In this document: positions 61,201 to 64,000 of the stretch, in pieces | Layout of the letters: each line of letters begins with the position of its first letter | Position numbering within the stretch: the first letter of the stretch is position 1 | NCBI RefSeq assembly: GCF_011386835.1 | Contig: NC_088795.1 | Coordinates: 13,187,441-13,251,440, forward strand | Direction: 5' to 3' | DNA length: 64,000 bases | From: Chrysemys picta bellii | Taxonomy: Eukaryota > Chordata > Testudines > Emydidae | The notes under the pieces: model-generated | What the model was told of the DNA's origin: nothing | Seen by the model: only the letters and a program-made list of their open reading frames with translations | The model's database searches: none | Position numbers and translations under genes: made by a program

Positions 61201-63456
61201 TCTTAGCTTGACATTGTATTTATAACTACCCTTAATTACCTCCATTAGGCAGTTTATACTTGGTAAGGTTTGCTTCCTTTCCTGCCCTACAATTTTATAA
61301 GGTATTTGTTCATTTTCAGTGTAAACTTGGCCTTCTACTCTTGAACAATCAAAGCATAAGAAGAAAATATCAACCCACTTACTGAGCCTTGCAGTAATAC
61401 CTTGAAACAGTATCTCATACTTGCAAGACTGCGAGACTGCTGTAGACTTGTTGATTGTTTTAATTGAGCTGACTTTCCTGGTCTTTCCCCAGAGTAGATC
61501 TCTTAAAATATTTATAAAGACTTTCCCCCCACAACTGAACTTCAGGCGGCCTGTCATTTCCAGATGTGTCTCACGGCCCACTTGTTCACAGTATTGTGAT
61601 GTAAGCAGCTTTCCTCGCACTGGGATTCCTCTTGTAAATTTGAGAAAAAGGCTTTTGGAGATTGGCTAATTTCTTTCTCTTGGTCCTTTGGTGTATGCTG
61701 TGCGTGATTTGGTTTCCGTTCCTTTTAAATTAGAAGATCCCTTAATGAAATAAAGAATAATTCTACTATAGTCTTATCCTCTCTAATTCTTCACTTCTAT
61801 TGTAAGGTTTTACCTTGGCTGTGTGTTCAAACAGAAAAACGTAAAGTTTTATTATCATTTTCCTGATATCTGTTGGAGCTGGGTTTTTTCTTTAATCCTG
61901 CTCATACCCGCCAGCAGGCTTCCTTACGGTTAAATTCAGCTTGCTGCAACTCTGTTGAAGCCAATAGAGGTGCACTCCTGACAGTGGGTCTGAATTTGTT
62001 CCAGCCTGTCTAGGAGTCAACTGTATATCAAATGAACCATGTAGTGGGTTAACCTACCAGACACTCTGTCCTAAGTGTATTGTGAATATGCCATTGTTAG
62101 CAGAAAGTGTATTCAAATAACTCATTTCACAATACAAAGCTTTTAGCAAACATTTGAGAGTTTAAGAATCACTTGCATTAAGGACATTATGATACAAGTA
62201 AAGTGGAAATTTAGCAATATATTACAAACAGAGGCATAGAAATTTTCCCTCAACCATAGATTCTCTGATCAAAGATTCACTTTGATCAAAGAACTCAAGA
62301 GTACAGCCTATTAATTAATTAGGAACTTATCTACACGTTTATCCAAAGCAGACAAGAGCCTGAGATTTCTGAAACAAATATAGCTTAAACAAGGCAACAC
62401 TGTAAATTAGAATTATACATTTATTTAGGTCACCGTTATTGTTAGTGAAATTATTATAAAAATGGGGGACATTTTGTGTAAAAATTCTCCCATATATAAT
62501 AAAGCAAGATAAACCAGTGTGTTCCCTGTGAGGAACAGCACATTGTCTGATACATAAGATGAAGATGCTCTTGTCACAAAAGCTGCCACGTCCAGCCATA
62601 TGAAAAGCACAGTTAATCCTGCTGGACATCTGATTTTACAGGGGTACTTTGCAGCATTTGGGAGTTGCATTGACATTGTTTCTTATGGCTCATCACAGAG
62701 AACTAGAACGTACATTATTGGTGACAACTTGCTAAGTTTGAGGCAATGGGCACATTTTCAAAGTTGAATGCTTAAAATTAGGCACTGAAGTAAAAGTAGC
62801 CTGATTTTTCTGCAGTTGGAACTGCTGGTGCTCAATATGTTTGTTGTAAAACCAGGCTGTTCTTCATTTTAGCGATGTCTCACTTTAGGCCCCCAACTTT
62901 GAAATTGGCCTAAGAGACTGTAGCATGGAGTTAAACTGTAATGGCCAAATTCTGCCCAAAGATATGCATGCACATTTCCCACTGACTTCCTTAAAAGCTT
63001 CTCAGATCTATCCATCAGAAGGCAGAATTTAACCTTTAACATACTTGCATTCCCACTGGTTGGTTTTGTCAGACGAATTACCATAATCTTTTTTTTAAAG
63101 AAGATGATACAACTTATCTAAACATATAAAAAGTGCAAAATAAAAGATACTAAGCAAACATGCAAAATAAATGTGTTAAAATATGCAATTCTACAGTTTA
63201 AAAAAACAGATACTGGTAGGGCTGGTCAAATTTTTTCTAATTTTAAAGACTTTTTAAAGATTTTTAAAAAAACTTTTGATAGTTTCCTATGGAAACTGTT
63301 GGCAAAAAATGAAGACTGCCAATTGATGGGGTATTTTCTGGGTTTGGATTTTGCACTGCCATCTTTGGTCACATGGAAGGATATTTTCAACTCAAAACTT
63401 GTCATTTTAGAACCTCCTCAGACCTCTTACCTCCACCTGATCTTCCCCTCCCGCCT

Positions 63457-63472
63457 CCCCCCCCCCCCCCCC
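63457..63472. repeat. Poly-C tract
   Basis: An uninterrupted run of 16 C after a C/T-rich lead, inside intron 3. Confidence 0.9.
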
Positions 63473-64000
63473 GAATCTGTATTCCAAAATATGAACGTTT
63501 TTCCATTTTGGAAAAGTAATGAAAATAAAAACCTGTTGATTAAGGGAATCTAGGAAAAGAAATATCAAATCTGCTTTAAAAAACAATAGAATGAAAACCC
63601 TTAAAATTTTTGTGAAGGTCCTGTGGAAACTCCCCCTCCCCCCACAGGTGTTAGAGAATATCCAACTGATGGGTGAATGCTTTCATTAAGATGCAGGGTG
63701 ATTAACTAAGGTGCCGGTGATTAAACATAAAACAGCTGTCATGATAATAGCTTTAAGTTTTCCATTTAGAATAGTATATCCCTAGAACCTATCAAGAGAC
63801 CAAAGGTGAAACACTGACCCTAATAAAGTCAACAGCAAAATGACCATTTATTTCGGGGGAGGAGGGTCAGGATTGAAGCTTAAATGTCTTAAAATAAATT
63901 GCCAGACCTGACACAGGGCAAACAGCATTCTATTTATATTATATAGAATTTTACATTTTATTTTTTATTCTGATAATGAAGTAAATACAAGGCAAATGGT

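Larger units (their letters stand above)
57318..64000 (+). other. ADAMTS3 intron 3, 5' portion
   Basis: Non-coding sequence after the donor at 57318 (gtacag). It contains a small palindromic MITE at 57570-57640, a hAT-type MITE at 58135-58291 and a C homopolymer at 63457-63472. From about 58300 to 63450 I recognise no gene; 61925-61990 and 62940-63030 carry weak matches to the 'caatgg' palindromic family. The next exon is not inside the window. Confidence 0.8.

Overview
The window is vertebrate nuclear DNA, most likely from a turtle (Testudines, probably Cryptodira). It has split exons with consensus GT/AG splice sites and very long introns. Its repeats are CR1, L2 and MIR remnants, a Penelope-like element, many hAT-type MITEs with 8-bp target duplications, and a tRNA-derived SINE with a CR1-like tail of the 'tortoise Pol III/SINE' type. 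The species call is inference from this repeat mix. Nothing prokaryotic is present.

One gene crosses the window on the + strand: ADAMTS3 (procollagen N-proteinase family). Two coding exons are visible, 6207-6613 and 57161-57317. Both encode propeptide (Pep_M12B) sequence, and their phases fit: phase 1 in, phase 0 between them, phase 1 out. They are probably coding exons 2 and 3. The signal-peptide exon and promoter lie upstream, and the catalytic and thrombospondin exons lie downstream. About 99% of the window is therefore intron: the end of intron 1 (1-6206), all of a 50.5-kb intron 2 (6614-57160) and the start of intron 3 (57318-64000).

Intron 2 is a layered record of transposition. hAT-like MITEs with readable target duplications lie at 9310, 11633, 23952, 31394, 42335, 47356 and 49901, with another in intron 3 at 58135. 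CR1 pieces are at 13350 (+, with RT C-terminal coding), 29475 (-), 46110 (-) and 46595 (-). A Penelope-like element with a frameshifted GIY-YIG domain and an inverted end lies at 37604-38192; short copies of what appears to be its 3' end are at 16433, 19321 and 55319. The 16433 copy carries a decayed hammerhead-ribozyme-like core. Longer turtle-type repeats are at 18549, 27775 and 30386, the last with a MITE nested inside it and a (TA)45 microsatellite. A large folded-back element is at 43181 and a possible retroelement gag-like relic at 31975-33640.

No other cellular gene, RNA gene, CRISPR array or new biological system is supported. The most informative observations concern element structure: the inverted Penelope copy, the hammerhead-like core, a 28-bp retro-insertion with its own target duplication, and a palindromic MITE whose arms differ only at CpG sites.
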